A stretch of DNA of 12,408 bases, from positions 290,688-303,095 of the forward strand of contig KE356579.1 of the NCBI GenBank assembly GCA_000416085.1, given 5' to 3'. Positions 5,372 to 12,408 of the stretch are shown piece by piece. Under the pieces are notes generated by a model. The model saw only the letters and a program-made list of their open reading frames with translations. It did not search any database and had not been told where the DNA came from. The first letter of the stretch is position 1. Each line of letters opens with the position of its first letter. Position numbers and translations under genes: made by a program. Source of the DNA: a halophilic archaeon J07HX64 (GTDB lineage Archaea; Halobacteriota; Halobacteria; Halobacteriales; Haloarculaceae).

Positions 5372-6895
5372 TCAGGAGCGCCAGAACGACGGTGTCAAAA
5401 GCACCAGCACCGGGACGATCTCGATACGGCCGAGCCACATGAGCACGACCATGACCGCCCGTGTCGACTCCGGAAACACGAGGTAGTTGTCCATCGGGCC
5501 GGCGCGACCAAACGCCGGGCCGATGTTCAGCACAGTCGAGGCAGCGGCACCCATCGCCTCGAACTCGGAGGGGTCGACACCGCTGCGGGCCCCGTCGATG
5601 ACGACGAACAGTGTCAGCAGAAAGAAGATGACGATGCTCAACAGGACGTACCCGTAGATATCACGGATCGTTCCCTCGTCGACGGAACTTCCCGATACCC
5701 GGACCGGGCGAACTGCGTCGGGGTGGATGGCGGTGAACAGGTCCCGGCGGAACGACTTCAGCACGACCAGCCACCGCAGCGACTTTATCGAGCAGGTGGT
5801 CGACCCGACCATCCCCCCGATGAACATCGCCGCAAAGAGGACGTTCTGGCCGGCGTTCGGCCAGTTCGTGAAATCCTGGCTGGCGTAGCCCGTCGTGGTG
5901 AGAATCGAGGCGACATTGAACGCGGAGTGCCGGACTGTGTCGTGAAGTCCCATGTCGAGTTCCTGTGTGCCGATCAACAGTGCCGCGCTCGTGGCGGTAA
6001 ACAGGGCGAACACACCGATGTAGAACCGGAACTCCTCGCTCCGGAGCAGCCGCATCGGGGCCCCCCGTATCGCGAAGTAGATCAGCACGAAACTGGTCGA
6101 CCCGAGCAACATCACGGGGATGAGCACCCACTGCACGGCGGCACTGAACGCCTCGATACTCCGGGCCTCCGGGGAGAACCCCGCCGTCGAGATGGAGGTG
6201 AGCGCGTGTGCAACGGCGTTGTACAGGTTCATATTCGGCGCGAGCTCCACACCCACGACCGGTCCGAGGTAGTGCATCCCAGCCAGCACCGCCGCCACGA
6301 GCACCGTCAGCCCGAGGTACAGCCCCCAGATGAGCTGTGCGGTCTCCGAGATGCGCGGGGTGAGCCGGTTGCTGCTCTGTGACTGTGTCTCGGTCTCCAT
6401 CAACTGGGCGCCGCCGACACCGATCTCCGAGAGCACCGCGGTCACCAGGATGAGGATACCGAGTCCGCCGAGCCACTGGAGCACCTGCCGCCACATCATC
6501 ACCGACCGGCTGTGGACACCGAAGTCCCCGATGACGGTCGCCCCGGTCGTGGTGAGTCCGCTCATCGCCTCGAACATCGCGTTGACCGGCTGTGCTATCG
6601 TCCCGTTGCCCGCGACGAGAAAGGGGAGCGCCCCGATTGCGGCGACGAGCAGCCAGATTGTGGCGACGGCGAGAAACGCCTCGCGCGGTCCCACGTCCTC
6701 CTCGATGTCGGCCAGCATCCGAAGCCCACCACCCAGACCCAGGGTGACAGCCATCGGCACCAGAAACGGGAGCACCGACTCCCCGTAGAGCACGGCGAGC
6801 GCGAGCGGAAAGAGCAGGGGGAGTGTGAGATACAACAGTACGGCACCGATAAGACCGATGCTCGCCCGCCACTCGACACGGACATACTGTCCCAT
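5372..6895 (-). CDS. trkH: TrkH-family potassium transporter subunit (copy 2, paired with trkA)
   Basis: 507 residues, ATG start, same ten-helix layout as the neighbouring copy but clearly diverged. Filter loops: S-G-L-T-T-T-G-A-T (112-120), S-I-S-T-A-G-F-S-P (234-242), T-T-T-G-Y-A-S (333-339) and L-N-I-G-P-A-F-G (456-463). Compared with copy 1, loop 2 has Ala in place of the first Gly (TAGF against TGGF), loop 4 has Ala after the Pro, and the Gly-rich G-S-T-G-G-G-I-K is G-S-T-T-C-S-I-K (364-371). C-terminal G-R-I-E-I-V-P (489-495) is kept. Its start is 5 bases after the trkA stop, so TrkA is most likely its direct gating partner. Function as the K+ channel subunit is secure; ion preference of each copy is not known. 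Confidence 0.93.
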   Translation of the reverse strand: MGQYVRVEWRASIGLIGAVLLYLTLPLLFPLALAVLYGESVLPFLVPMAVTLGLGGGLRMLADIEEDVGPREAFLAVATIWLLVAAIGALPFLVAGNGTIAQPVNAMFEAMSGLTTTGATVIGDFGVHSRSVMMWRQVLQWLGGLGILILVTAVLSEIGVGGAQLMETETQSQSSNRLTPRISETAQLIWGLYLGLTVLVAAVLAGMHYLGPVVGVELAPNMNLYNAVAHALTSISTAGFSPEARSIEAFSAAVQWVLIPVMLLGSTSFVLIYFAIRGAPMRLLRSEEFRFYIGVFALFTATSAALLIGTQELDMGLHDTVRHSAFNVASILTTTGYASQDFTNWPNAGQNVLFAAMFIGGMVGSTTCSIKSLRWLVVLKSFRRDLFTAIHPDAVRPVRVSGSSVDEGTIRDIYGYVLLSIVIFFLLTLFVVIDGARSGVDPSEFEAMGAAASTVLNIGPAFGRAGPMDNYLVFPESTRAVMVVLMWLGRIEIVPVLVLLTPSFWRS

Positions 6896-6900
6896 TCTGC

Positions 6901-8238
6901 TCAGCCCATTGCGAGCATCTGGCCGACGAACTCACTCTCGACGAAGATGACGACGTTGTCACCCTGCTCGAGCACTGTATCCCCTCGCGGGACCACCTCG
7001 GTCCCTCTCCGACTCACCGCACCGAACACGACGTCAGAGTTGACACTCTCGTCGATCTCGCGGATGTTCCGCCCCACGAACTCGCTGTCCGCGCCGAGTT
7101 CGAGTTCGAGCACCTCGGCTTTGCCGCCCTCGAGCACAGCGATGTTTTCGGCCACCTTCTCGTGGGTGAACCGGATTATCTCCTCGGCGGTCACGTCCCG
7201 CGGGCTAACCGCCGCGTCGATACCGATCTCCTGGAACAGCTGGACGTAGTCCGACCGGTCGACCAGCGAGATGACCCGTTTCGCCCCGATACGCTTTGCG
7301 AGCACCGAGACGAGCATGTTGTTCTCGTCGGAGCCGAGCGCCGAGACGAGCACGTTCGCCTCGTCGAGTCGCTCGCGGCGGAGAAAGTCCGTGTCTGTCG
7401 GGTCGTGGTTCATCACGAGCGTCTCGGGCAGGTCCTCGGCGAGCGCCCGGGAGCGGTCGCTGTCCTGCTCGACCAGTTTCGGTGAGAAGTCACGCATCTC
7501 GAGCATCCGTGCGGTGTGATACCCTATTTCGCCCCCGCCAACTATGACGATATCGTCGGCCGTGTCGGGTGTCGCCACCGGGGCGACCTGCTGTGCGAAC
7601 CCCTGGACACTCCCTGGACTGCCGATTATTACCATCCGGTCGCCCGCCTTTATAATCGTACTTCCCTGGGGCAGCACGAGGTCGTCGTCCCGGAACAGTG
7701 CCGCAAAGGTCAGCGAGTCGAACCGGTCGGCCTCCGCGACTGTCTGCCCGGTGATGGGGCTGCCCTCTGTGATATCGAACTCCGCCATCTTCACGAGTCC
7801 ACCGACGAAACTGCTGACCTCGACGGCCGACGGCAGCCCGATGACGTCGACGATTGTCCCGGCCGCCTGGAGGTTCGCACAGATCACGAAATCGGCATCG
7901 AACGCCTTCCCGGTCTGCTCCCAGGTCCGCCGGTACTCTGCGCTCTTTACTCGCGCTATATTGAACGGGTCACCGAGAGTCTCTGCCGTCCCGCAGATCA
8001 CCAGGTTCGTTTTGTCGTCGTCGGTGCTTGCGATGACCATATCGGCCTGGACAGCGCCTGCCTCTATTAGCACCGACGATTTCGTCCCATCACCGGCGAG
8101 TGTGAGCACGTCGATGTCGTACTTTATATCCTCGATACGAGACTCGTCGATGTCGACGATGACAACATCGTGGTCGGACGCGAGGTCAGCCGCGATGGAC
8201 GTGCCGACCTCTCCGGCACCGATTATCACGACCTGCAC
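6901..8238 (-). CDS. trkA: Trk potassium uptake protein TrkA, two RCK modules
   Basis: 445 residues, cytosolic. Two tandem modules: RCK-N 1 with the Rossmann G-A-G-E-V-G at 7-12 and an acidic D-I-D at 29-31 ending strand 2 (NAD(H) ribose binding), TrkA-C 1 at about 150-220, RCK-N 2 with G-G-G-E-I-G at 234-239, TrkA-C 2 at about 367-445. TrkA rings sit under TrkH and gate it in response to nucleotides. GTG 8238 is chosen because it puts the first Rossmann strand at the N-terminus and has GGTGGT 5-10 bases ahead; an ATG at 8259 would add seven residues (MHDRVVI) and cannot be excluded. It leads the trkA-trkH pair. Length matches bacterial and archaeal two-module TrkA (about 445-460 residues). 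Confidence 0.93.
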   Translation of the reverse strand: MQVVIIGAGEVGTSIAADLASDHDVVIVDIDESRIEDIKYDIDVLTLAGDGTKSSVLIEAGAVQADMVIASTDDDKTNLVICGTAETLGDPFNIARVKSAEYRRTWEQTGKAFDADFVICANLQAAGTIVDVIGLPSAVEVSSFVGGLVKMAEFDITEGSPITGQTVAEADRFDSLTFAALFRDDDLVLPQGSTIIKAGDRMVIIGSPGSVQGFAQQVAPVATPDTADDIVIVGGGEIGYHTARMLEMRDFSPKLVEQDSDRSRALAEDLPETLVMNHDPTDTDFLRRERLDEANVLVSALGSDENNMLVSVLAKRIGAKRVISLVDRSDYVQLFQEIGIDAAVSPRDVTAEEIIRFTHEKVAENIAVLEGGKAEVLELELGADSEFVGRNIREIDESVNSDVVFGAVSRRGTEVVPRGDTVLEQGDNVVIFVESEFVGQMLAMG

Positions 8239-8273
8239 TATGACCACCCTGTCATGCAACTACGAACTCGTGC

Positions 8274-8303
8274 TGTCCCCAAAAAACAATCGAATCTTCG
8301 ATT
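8274..8303 (-). promoter_or_regulatory. Dyad plus T-run between gcvH and trkA
   Basis: AATCGAA-TC-TTCGATT (8288-8303) is a perfect inverted repeat, followed on the minus strand by GTTTTTTG. It may be a terminator for gcvH (6-bp AT-rich stem, 4-base loop, then T6), or an operator/promoter element 50 bases ahead of trkA. Sequence alone does not decide. Confidence 0.4.
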
Positions 8304-8431
8304 CACCGTCACCTCTGCCGACATCTCCCTCTGTTGTGCGCTCGTCGGTGAACCTGGGTCGTGTGGGCTCACTGTCCCTCTGTCGCAGGCATCCACGGTG
8401 GACCCGGTTTAGAGAGGCCCGCCAGCTCGGT

Positions 8432-8815
8432 TCACTCGATCTGTTCGCGGTACTCTGCGGGGGAGAGCAGGTCCTCGACGGTCGAGTGGTCGTCGGGTTC
8501 GATCTCCAGCATCCAGCCGTCGCCGAACGGGTCCTCGTTCACCAACTCGGGCGCGTCCCTCAGGTTGTCGTTCGTCGCGGTCACGGTGCCCGTGACGGGA
8601 GTGTACAGGTCCGAGACGGCCTTTATCGACTCGATGACACCGAACTGGTCGGGGTGTGTCAGGTGCTCACCCTCGGCGGGCAGTTCGACGAACACCACGT
8701 CGCCGAGTTCGTCCTGTGCGAACTCGGAGATACCGACCCGGACGGTGCCGTCCCGCCGACGGACCCACTCGTGGGAGTCGAGATACCGGCAGTCCTCGGG
8801 AACCTCGAAGCTCAT
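8432..8815 (-). CDS. gcvH: Glycine cleavage system H protein
   Basis: 127 residues, ATG start, full family length. It carries the lipoyl arm that shuttles the aminomethyl group between the P, T and L proteins of glycine cleavage. The lipoylation site is in [16 protein letters not shown], with Lys65 (codon 8621-8623). S-H-E-W-V (14-18), [13 protein letters not shown] (28-40), N-E-D-P-F-G-D-G-W (93-101) and the C-terminal L-L-S-P-A-E-Y (116-122) are conserved across GcvH. The frame stays open upstream of the ATG, but the alignment to the family begins exactly at M-S-F-E-V-P. No gcvT or gcvP lies in the window. It is divergent from nnr across 205 bases. Confidence 0.96.
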   Translation of the reverse strand: MSFEVPEDCRYLDSHEWVRRRDGTVRVGISEFAQDELGDVVFVELPAEGEHLTHPDQFGVIESIKAVSDLYTPVTGTVTATNDNLRDAPELVNEDPFGDGWMLEIEPDDHSTVEDLLSPAEYREQIE

Positions 8816-9020
8816 GAGTGAAATCGCGGGGTCACGGTATGTCCGTTCTTCGGTTCGCCACGGCTGCGAACCCTGACCGGTCGTCTCTCGCGCGCTGACC
8901 CGTGTCGCCACCCTGTGAGCCTCTCGTCGGTTACCGAACGGGTCGGGTGCGGTCTGCACCGTGCTCCCCGGTTGCCGGTCGAGGGACACACACTTTCCTC
9001 CGGGCGACGAATCAAAACGT
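8816..9020. other. Divergent spacer between gcvH and nnr
   Basis: 205 bases that must hold both promoters. I see no strong TATA box for either gene, only weak candidates (CATACC near 8834-8842 for gcvH, CACTTTCC near 8991-8998 for nnr, the latter about 25 bases before the ATG). Confidence 0.4.
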
Positions 9021-10451
9021 ATGATCCCGGGTTCGGAGATGGCGGTCGTGGACGCGAACGCCGAGGCGCTCGGTGTGCCGCGCAAGCAACTGATGGAGTC
9101 GAGCGGCAACGCCGTCGCACGCGAGGTGCGAGCGGTTGCCGACCCCGGTGCCGCGGTGACGGTCGTGGCTGGCCGGGGCAACAACGGTGGTGATGCGCTC
9201 GTCGCGGCACGGTTTCTCGACGACTACGACCTGCGGGTGTGTCTGCTCGGCCGCGCCGAGACGATGGGTAGCTCCATCGCCCGCGAGAACTGGACAGCAC
9301 TGGAGCGGGCCGGCTACGACACCCGCGAGGTACGCGACTCGACGGCGCTGGAACTGGGTGCGCCCGACGTTGCGGTCGACGCGATGCTCGGCACGGGCGT
9401 CAGCGGCACTCTTCGCGAACCGGAGGCGACCGCTGCCGCCGCGCTCGCGGCGAGTGCGGCGACGGTCGTCTCGGTCGATGTGCCCTCCGGACTCGACACC
9501 GAGACGGGGGAGCGGGCCGAGAACGCTGTCGACCCGGACCGTGTGGTCACCTTCCACGAGACGAAACCCGGGTTAGCGGCCCTCGATGTTCCGGTCACGG
9601 TCGCCGACATCGGCATCCCGCAGGCGGCACAGTTGTTTGTCGGTCGGGGTGACCTTCTGCGACTCGACCGTGCGCCCACGAGCCACAAGGGGGACCACGG
9701 CGAGGTGCTCGTTGTCGGCGGCGGCCCGTACACGGGTGCGCCGGCGCTGACTGCACAGGCCGCCCTGCGCGCCGGGGCCGACCTCGTCCGGGTGGCCTGC
9801 CCGCGCCCTGTCGCCGACCAGATACAGAGCTACAGCGAGAGTCTCATCGTCCGGCCGGTCGACGGTGAACGCATCCGGCCCGAGCACGTCGGCCGACTGG
9901 CGACACTCGCCGCGGAGCACGACACGACTGTCGTCGGGCCGGGCCTCGGCACGGCGGAGTCGACACTCGACGCAGTGGGGTCGCTGCTTGAGGTGGTCGA
10001 CAGTGGTCCGGTCGTCGTCGACGCGGACGCGCTGCGGGTGGTTCCCGGAACCCGGACAGACGCCAGTCTCGTCTGTACACCACATCAGGGGGAACTCGCA
10101 GAGATGGGAGGGCCGAGCCGCGAGGACACAGACGAGCGCCGCGCCGCCGTCGAGTCGTTTGCTGCCGATCTCGGTGTGACACTGCTCGTGAAAGGCCACC
10201 ACGACGTGGTCTCAGACGGCGAGCGAACCCGGGTGAACCGCACCGGCAACCCCGGCATGACTGTCGGTGGTACCGGCGACGTGCTCGCGGGTGTGACCGG
10301 CGCGCTGGCGGCCCGTCTCGGCGCGGTCGATGCGGCCGCGGTTGGCGCTTACGCCACCGGCCGTGCCGGTGACCTGGCTGTCAGCGGGGACGGCGACGGA
10401 CTGCTCGCGATGGACCTGCTCGAGGGACTCCCCGGAGCACTCCGGCGGTGA
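9021..10451 (+). CDS. nnr: Bifunctional NAD(P)H-hydrate epimerase / ADP-dependent (S)-NAD(P)H-hydrate dehydratase
   Basis: 476 residues. Repairs hydrated NADH/NADPH: the N-terminal YjeF-N domain (about 1-210) interconverts R and S hydrates, and the C-terminal ribokinase-like domain (about 221-476) dehydrates the S form using ADP. Seen: N-terminal L-M-E-S-S-G-N-A-V (24-32), G-R-G-N-N-G-G-D (51-58), D-A-M-L-G-T-G (120-126), V-D-V-P-S-G-L-D (152-159), then S-H-K-G-D-H-G (221-227), V-V-G-P-G-L-G (304-310), D-A-D-A-L (334-338), T-P-H-Q-G-E (353-358), V-K-G-H-H-D (390-395) and G-G-T-G-D (416-420) with the catalytic Asp420. ATG 9021 is preferred because the family begins near M-I-x-x-x-x-M-A-x-V-D; the frame is open back to 8961 but that extension is unlike the family. 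The only plus-strand gene here, probably leaderless. Confidence 0.95.
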   Translation: MIPGSEMAVVDANAEALGVPRKQLMESSGNAVAREVRAVADPGAAVTVVAGRGNNGGDALVAARFLDDYDLRVCLLGRAETMGSSIARENWTALERAGYDTREVRDSTALELGAPDVAVDAMLGTGVSGTLREPEATAAAALAASAATVVSVDVPSGLDTETGERAENAVDPDRVVTFHETKPGLAALDVPVTVADIGIPQAAQLFVGRGDLLRLDRAPTSHKGDHGEVLVVGGGPYTGAPALTAQAALRAGADLVRVACPRPVADQIQSYSESLIVRPVDGERIRPEHVGRLATLAAEHDTTVVGPGLGTAESTLDAVGSLLEVVDSGPVVVDADALRVVPGTRTDASLVCTPHQGELAEMGGPSREDTDERRAAVESFAADLGVTLLVKGHHDVVSDGERTRVNRTGNPGMTVGGTGDVLAGVTGALAARLGAVDAAAVGAYATGRAGDLAVSGDGDGLLAMDLLEGLPGALRR

Positions 10452-10466
10452 GTGCCGTGTCGGCGG

Positions 10467-10507
10467 GGTCAGAATCAGACGGTCACCTCGGCGTCCGGCT
10501 CGGCGGG
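10467..10507. repeat. Direct repeat A: duplicated 3' end of the small membrane protein gene
   Basis: 41 bases matching 10540-10580 with about 7 mismatches, offset 73. On the minus strand it reads P-A-E-P-D-A-E-V-T-V-stop, parallel to the real C-terminus S-T-E-P-D-A-E-A-A-A-stop, so it is a relic of a tandem duplication downstream of the gene. Confidence 0.6.
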
Positions 10508-10539
10508 TCGACGCTGACCGGGGTTCAACCACCCGGTTC

Positions 10540-10580
10540 GGTCAGGATCAGGCGGCTGCCTCGGCGTCCGGTTCGGTGGA
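10540..10580. repeat. Direct repeat B: functional 3' end of the small membrane protein gene
   Basis: Partner of 10467-10507. It contains the last codons and TGA stop (10548-10550) of the small gene. Confidence 0.6.
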
Positions 10581-10679
10581 GGGCTCCTCGTCGGTCGAAC
10601 TGCGGAGCCGGTACAGGATGGCGGCGCCAATGGTGGTTGCGGCGACGATACCAGCGATGCGTTTCTTTGTAGCTCGCAT
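10548..10679 (-). CDS. Small single-helix membrane protein, 43 residues
   Basis: No family recognised. Layout: basic N-terminus (M-R-A-T-K-K-R), one hydrophobic helix at about 8-23 with Gly at 10 and 18, basic R-L-R (24-26), then an acidic Ser/Glu/Pro tail (S-T-D-E-E-P-S-T-E-P-D-A-E) ending in three alanines. The start is well supported because a TATA element centres 28 bases before the ATG, exactly right for a leaderless haloarchaeal mRNA. The gene lies between convergent nnr and the erythromycin-esterase-like gene and is transcribed from its own promoter. Its tail is duplicated just downstream. Haloarchaea have many such small membrane proteins; the role is unknown. Confidence 0.6.
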   Translation of the reverse strand: MRATKKRIAGIVAATTIGAAILYRLRSSTDEEPSTEPDAEAAA

Positions 10680-10700
10680 ATCAACACGTTTCGGCTGGTA

Positions 10701-10713
10701 GTACATATATCTT
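10701..10713 (-). promoter_or_regulatory. TATA element of the small membrane protein gene
   Basis: AAGATATATGTAC on the minus strand, centred about 28 bases before ATG 10679. The position predicts that transcription begins at the start codon. Confidence 0.6.
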
Positions 10714-10716
10714 GAA

Positions 10717-10741
10717 CGCTGTTTCACACACAGAAACAGCG
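10717..10741. promoter_or_regulatory. 9-bp inverted repeat upstream of the small gene's TATA element
   Basis: CGCTGTTTC, 7-base spacer ACACACA, GAAACAGCG: perfect arms ending 4 bases before the TATA element. The placement suits an operator or activator site for the small membrane protein gene. Confidence 0.45.
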
Positions 10742-10899
10742 GTCTCTCGTGTGACTCGAACACGTCGACCAGCTGGCGGCGCTCGTCGCGCGGAACACGA
10801 CACGACTCTCACCGTAGTCTGCCCGTCGCAACTCGACTACACACAGTGACCGAGTCGACCGGTAACTGGCTCAGACTACCGGGAGCGGACCAGTAAGTG

Positions 10900-12232
10900 T
10901 CAACTGTCTCTAGATTCACCGCTCGCACCGAGCGGCCGGGACGGTGTCGATCGGCTGAGAAAGAGCAGTCCGTCGAACCCGGTGAGCGGTGTCTGGAGAT
11001 ACTGCTGCCCGGGCGCGTCGGGGTCGTACACGGTACCGACCCACCGGATACGCTGTGGCGTGTTGAGCCAGTCCCGCAGACGCGGGTCCGCCGCGGCTGC
11101 CCGGACGTCGAGCAACCAAGGAGTGTTACCGACCGCGTCGAACTGGGCAGTCGCAGTTCCGTCTGCCGGCTCCCCAAGCGCGAACTGCCGCGGTCCGTTG
11201 TTGTCCGTCTCGCCTGCCTCGGCCGCCCGGAATCTGCCACGTCCGACGTCGAACCCGACCGACGTGTAACAGTCGCCGAACTCGCGGGCGAGTTGCTCGC
11301 CCATCGTCGCCGCGTCGGTCCAGACCTGTCCGTCGTCGAACGTGCCGCGTTTCACGTGGCTGTTGTGTGCCCAGACGGCGACCCGACCGTTCGGGTCCTG
11401 CTCGACACACCACCCGACGTTCGCTGCCATGTACTGGTCGCGCCGTGCCATCCCCTCGGGGTTCGGCCCCGTCGTCTTGTGCCGTACCCGTGACCAGTCA
11501 CAGGTCTGCTTGACGACACGACACAGGTGCCTCGCACGTGTCCACGCCCGCCTGCCGGCCGCGTCGACGTACGCCTCCTCGCTGTCGAGCAGTCGCTCCT
11601 CGATTGCACGGGCGGCCGCCGTTGCCTCGTCGAGCGCCCGCTCCACGACAGGCCCGGATGAGGTTCCGAAGGTAGCGAGTCGCGCGAGTGGGCCGCTGTC
11701 TACGAACGACGGGTCGACGCGCTCGAAGTACGACCGGAGCGGCTCTGCCGGTGTGGCCGGCCGGCTCAGGTCGACTCCCTCGCACACTGACCCGGTCTGT
11801 CGGCGGACGACCCCGGTTGAACGAGCGGAGCCACGACAGCAGGTCCCGTACCGACTCGACCCGCCACATCCACTTCTCGAGTCCTGCGAGCGCGGTCTCG
11901 GGGTCGCCCTCCCCCTGCCTGACGTACGCGTCCAGCGCGCACGCCGCCGAGGTGTCAGTCTCGAACGCGACTGTCCTGACCCCGAACTCCCGGACGAGCA
12001 GTGCCACCAGCCCCGTTTTCAGCCGGAAACACTCCCGGGTCCCGTGTGTCACCTCGCCGAGTCCGACGACCCGGTTCCCCCCCGCCGTCCCGTCCCGGTC
12101 GAGCAGTCCGGATACCGTCTCCACGAGCGTGTCCTCGCTGGCCCGACTGTCCGTTGCTCTGTGTACCGGCGACTCGTCGAGGCTGTCTGCGGGAACTGTG
12201 TACTCCCGTATCGCGTCACTACTGCCTGCCAT
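10900..12232 (-). pseudogene. Erythromycin-esterase-family protein, interrupted by a one-base frameshift
   Basis: The two halves lie in different frames. The first (from ATG 12232) carries residues 1-152 with G-E-V-T-H-G (59-64) and A-F-E (89-91). The second carries on from G-V-D-L-S with R-R-D-Q-Y-M-A (263-269 of the rejoined protein), A-H-N-S-H-V (288-293), M-G-E-Q-L (310-314) and S-V-G-F-D (324-328). Removing one G from the GGG at 11777-11779 joins them as R-G-V-D, the sequence expected in the family, giving 443 residues, a normal length. The His in the GExxHG motif and the later His pair match the residues essential in Ere enzymes. As written, translation gives 152 correct residues then a wrong tail ending at 11498. 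In archaea such proteins are putative hydrolases; macrolide esterase activity should not be assumed. Recent pseudogene and sequencing error are both possible. Confidence 0.85.
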
Positions 12233-12265
12233 ACTGCCTCTCGTGCTCCGGGTACGTCCGTTCCG

Positions 12266-12274
12266 GCTATACCG
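12266..12274 (-). promoter_or_regulatory. Possible TATA element of the erythromycin-esterase-like gene
   Basis: GGTATAGCC on the minus strand, about 38 bases before ATG 12232, with AGAGG as a possible ribosome site 6 bases ahead of the ATG. A short leader would be expected. Bases 12275-12408 hold nothing else I can support. Confidence 0.3.
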
Positions 12275-12408
12275 TTTCTGGACTCGAACAGGTGCTCCTT
12301 CGGACGACGGTCTCGGCCACGTCTGGACGATTTTCAACTCAGTATCACGCCAGCGTCTCGAGATGTCCTCGGACTTCTGCGAGAGCGCGACACTCCCCCG
12401 TGATGACG

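Noticed and set aside
3273..8070. Several long plus-strand frames opposite trkH, trkH and trkA.
   Set aside because: They lack hydrophobic patterning or known motifs and are explained as antisense shadows of the strongly supported Trk genes.
8961..9020. Extension of nnr to an ATG at 8961.
   Set aside because: The additional 20 residues do not resemble the family; the ATG at 9021 gives the expected N-terminus.
8816..9184. Upstream extension of the gcvH frame to about 250 residues.
   Set aside because: The extra N-terminus is unlike GcvH, overlaps the nnr coding region, and GcvH proteins begin at the chosen ATG with a normal 127-residue length.
10859..10882. CCGGTA/TACCGG inverted repeat after the erythromycin-esterase-like gene as a terminator.
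   Set aside because: The 6-bp stem has a 12-base loop and no T-run follows on the minus strand.
12363..12408. A plus-strand ATG at 12363 opening a frame to the window end (MSSDFCESATLP...).
   Set aside because: Only 15 codons are visible, with no recognisable motif and no convincing promoter; it could be a divergent gene start but cannot be supported.
1..12408. Prophage, insertion sequence, CRISPR array or tRNA attachment site around the tail-like genes.
   Set aside because: No transposase, integrase, spaced repeat array, tRNA or flanking att-like repeat is visible in this window; the tail genes alone do not show a prophage.

Overview
The window looks like chromosomal DNA of a halophilic archaeon (class Halobacteria). 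The DNA is very GC-rich, the predicted proteins are strongly acidic, short AT-rich TATA-type elements sit about 25-40 bases ahead of several starts, and the recognisable proteins (Trk potassium transporters, GT2/GtrA pair, GcvH, bifunctional Nnr) match haloarchaeal styles. Nearly everything is on the minus strand. Only the NAD(P)H-hydrate repair gene is on the plus strand.

Region 1 (1-1957, minus) is the accessory and most interesting part. A 503-residue protein carries three CARDB-like beta-sandwich domains followed by a complete phage/contractile-injection-system tail-tube domain (T4 gp19-like, PF06841-type). Six bases downstream begins a second gene, cut by the window edge, whose start resembles tail-fibre proteins and which runs into YadA-head-like repeats. 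Together they look like the beginning of a tail-like or extracellular contractile injection-like cassette that continues past base 1. A strong TATA element and an 8-bp inverted repeat mark its promoter.

Region 2 (2085-3301, minus) is a coupled pair: a dolichyl-phosphate-sugar-synthase-like GT2 glycosyltransferase and a four-helix GtrA membrane protein, joined by an ATGA overlap. They probably work in lipid-linked sugar transfer.

Region 3 (3609-8238, minus) is a potassium uptake locus: trkA (cytosolic NAD-binding gating protein) 5 bases ahead of one trkH, then a second, diverged trkH with its own leader. The two TrkH copies differ at a pore loop and at a conserved Gly-rich motif, suggesting different conductance or partners. 

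Region 4 (8432-10451) holds gcvH (lipoyl carrier of the glycine cleavage system, minus) diverging from nnr (NAD(P)H-hydrate epimerase plus ADP-dependent dehydratase, plus). Both are ordinary housekeeping genes.

Region 5 (10452-12408, minus) holds a 43-residue single-helix membrane protein with a clear leaderless promoter, an upstream 9-bp inverted repeat and a duplicated copy of its own 3' end, then an erythromycin-esterase-family gene broken by one extra G in a GGG run. No RNA genes, CRISPR arrays or insertion sequences were seen.
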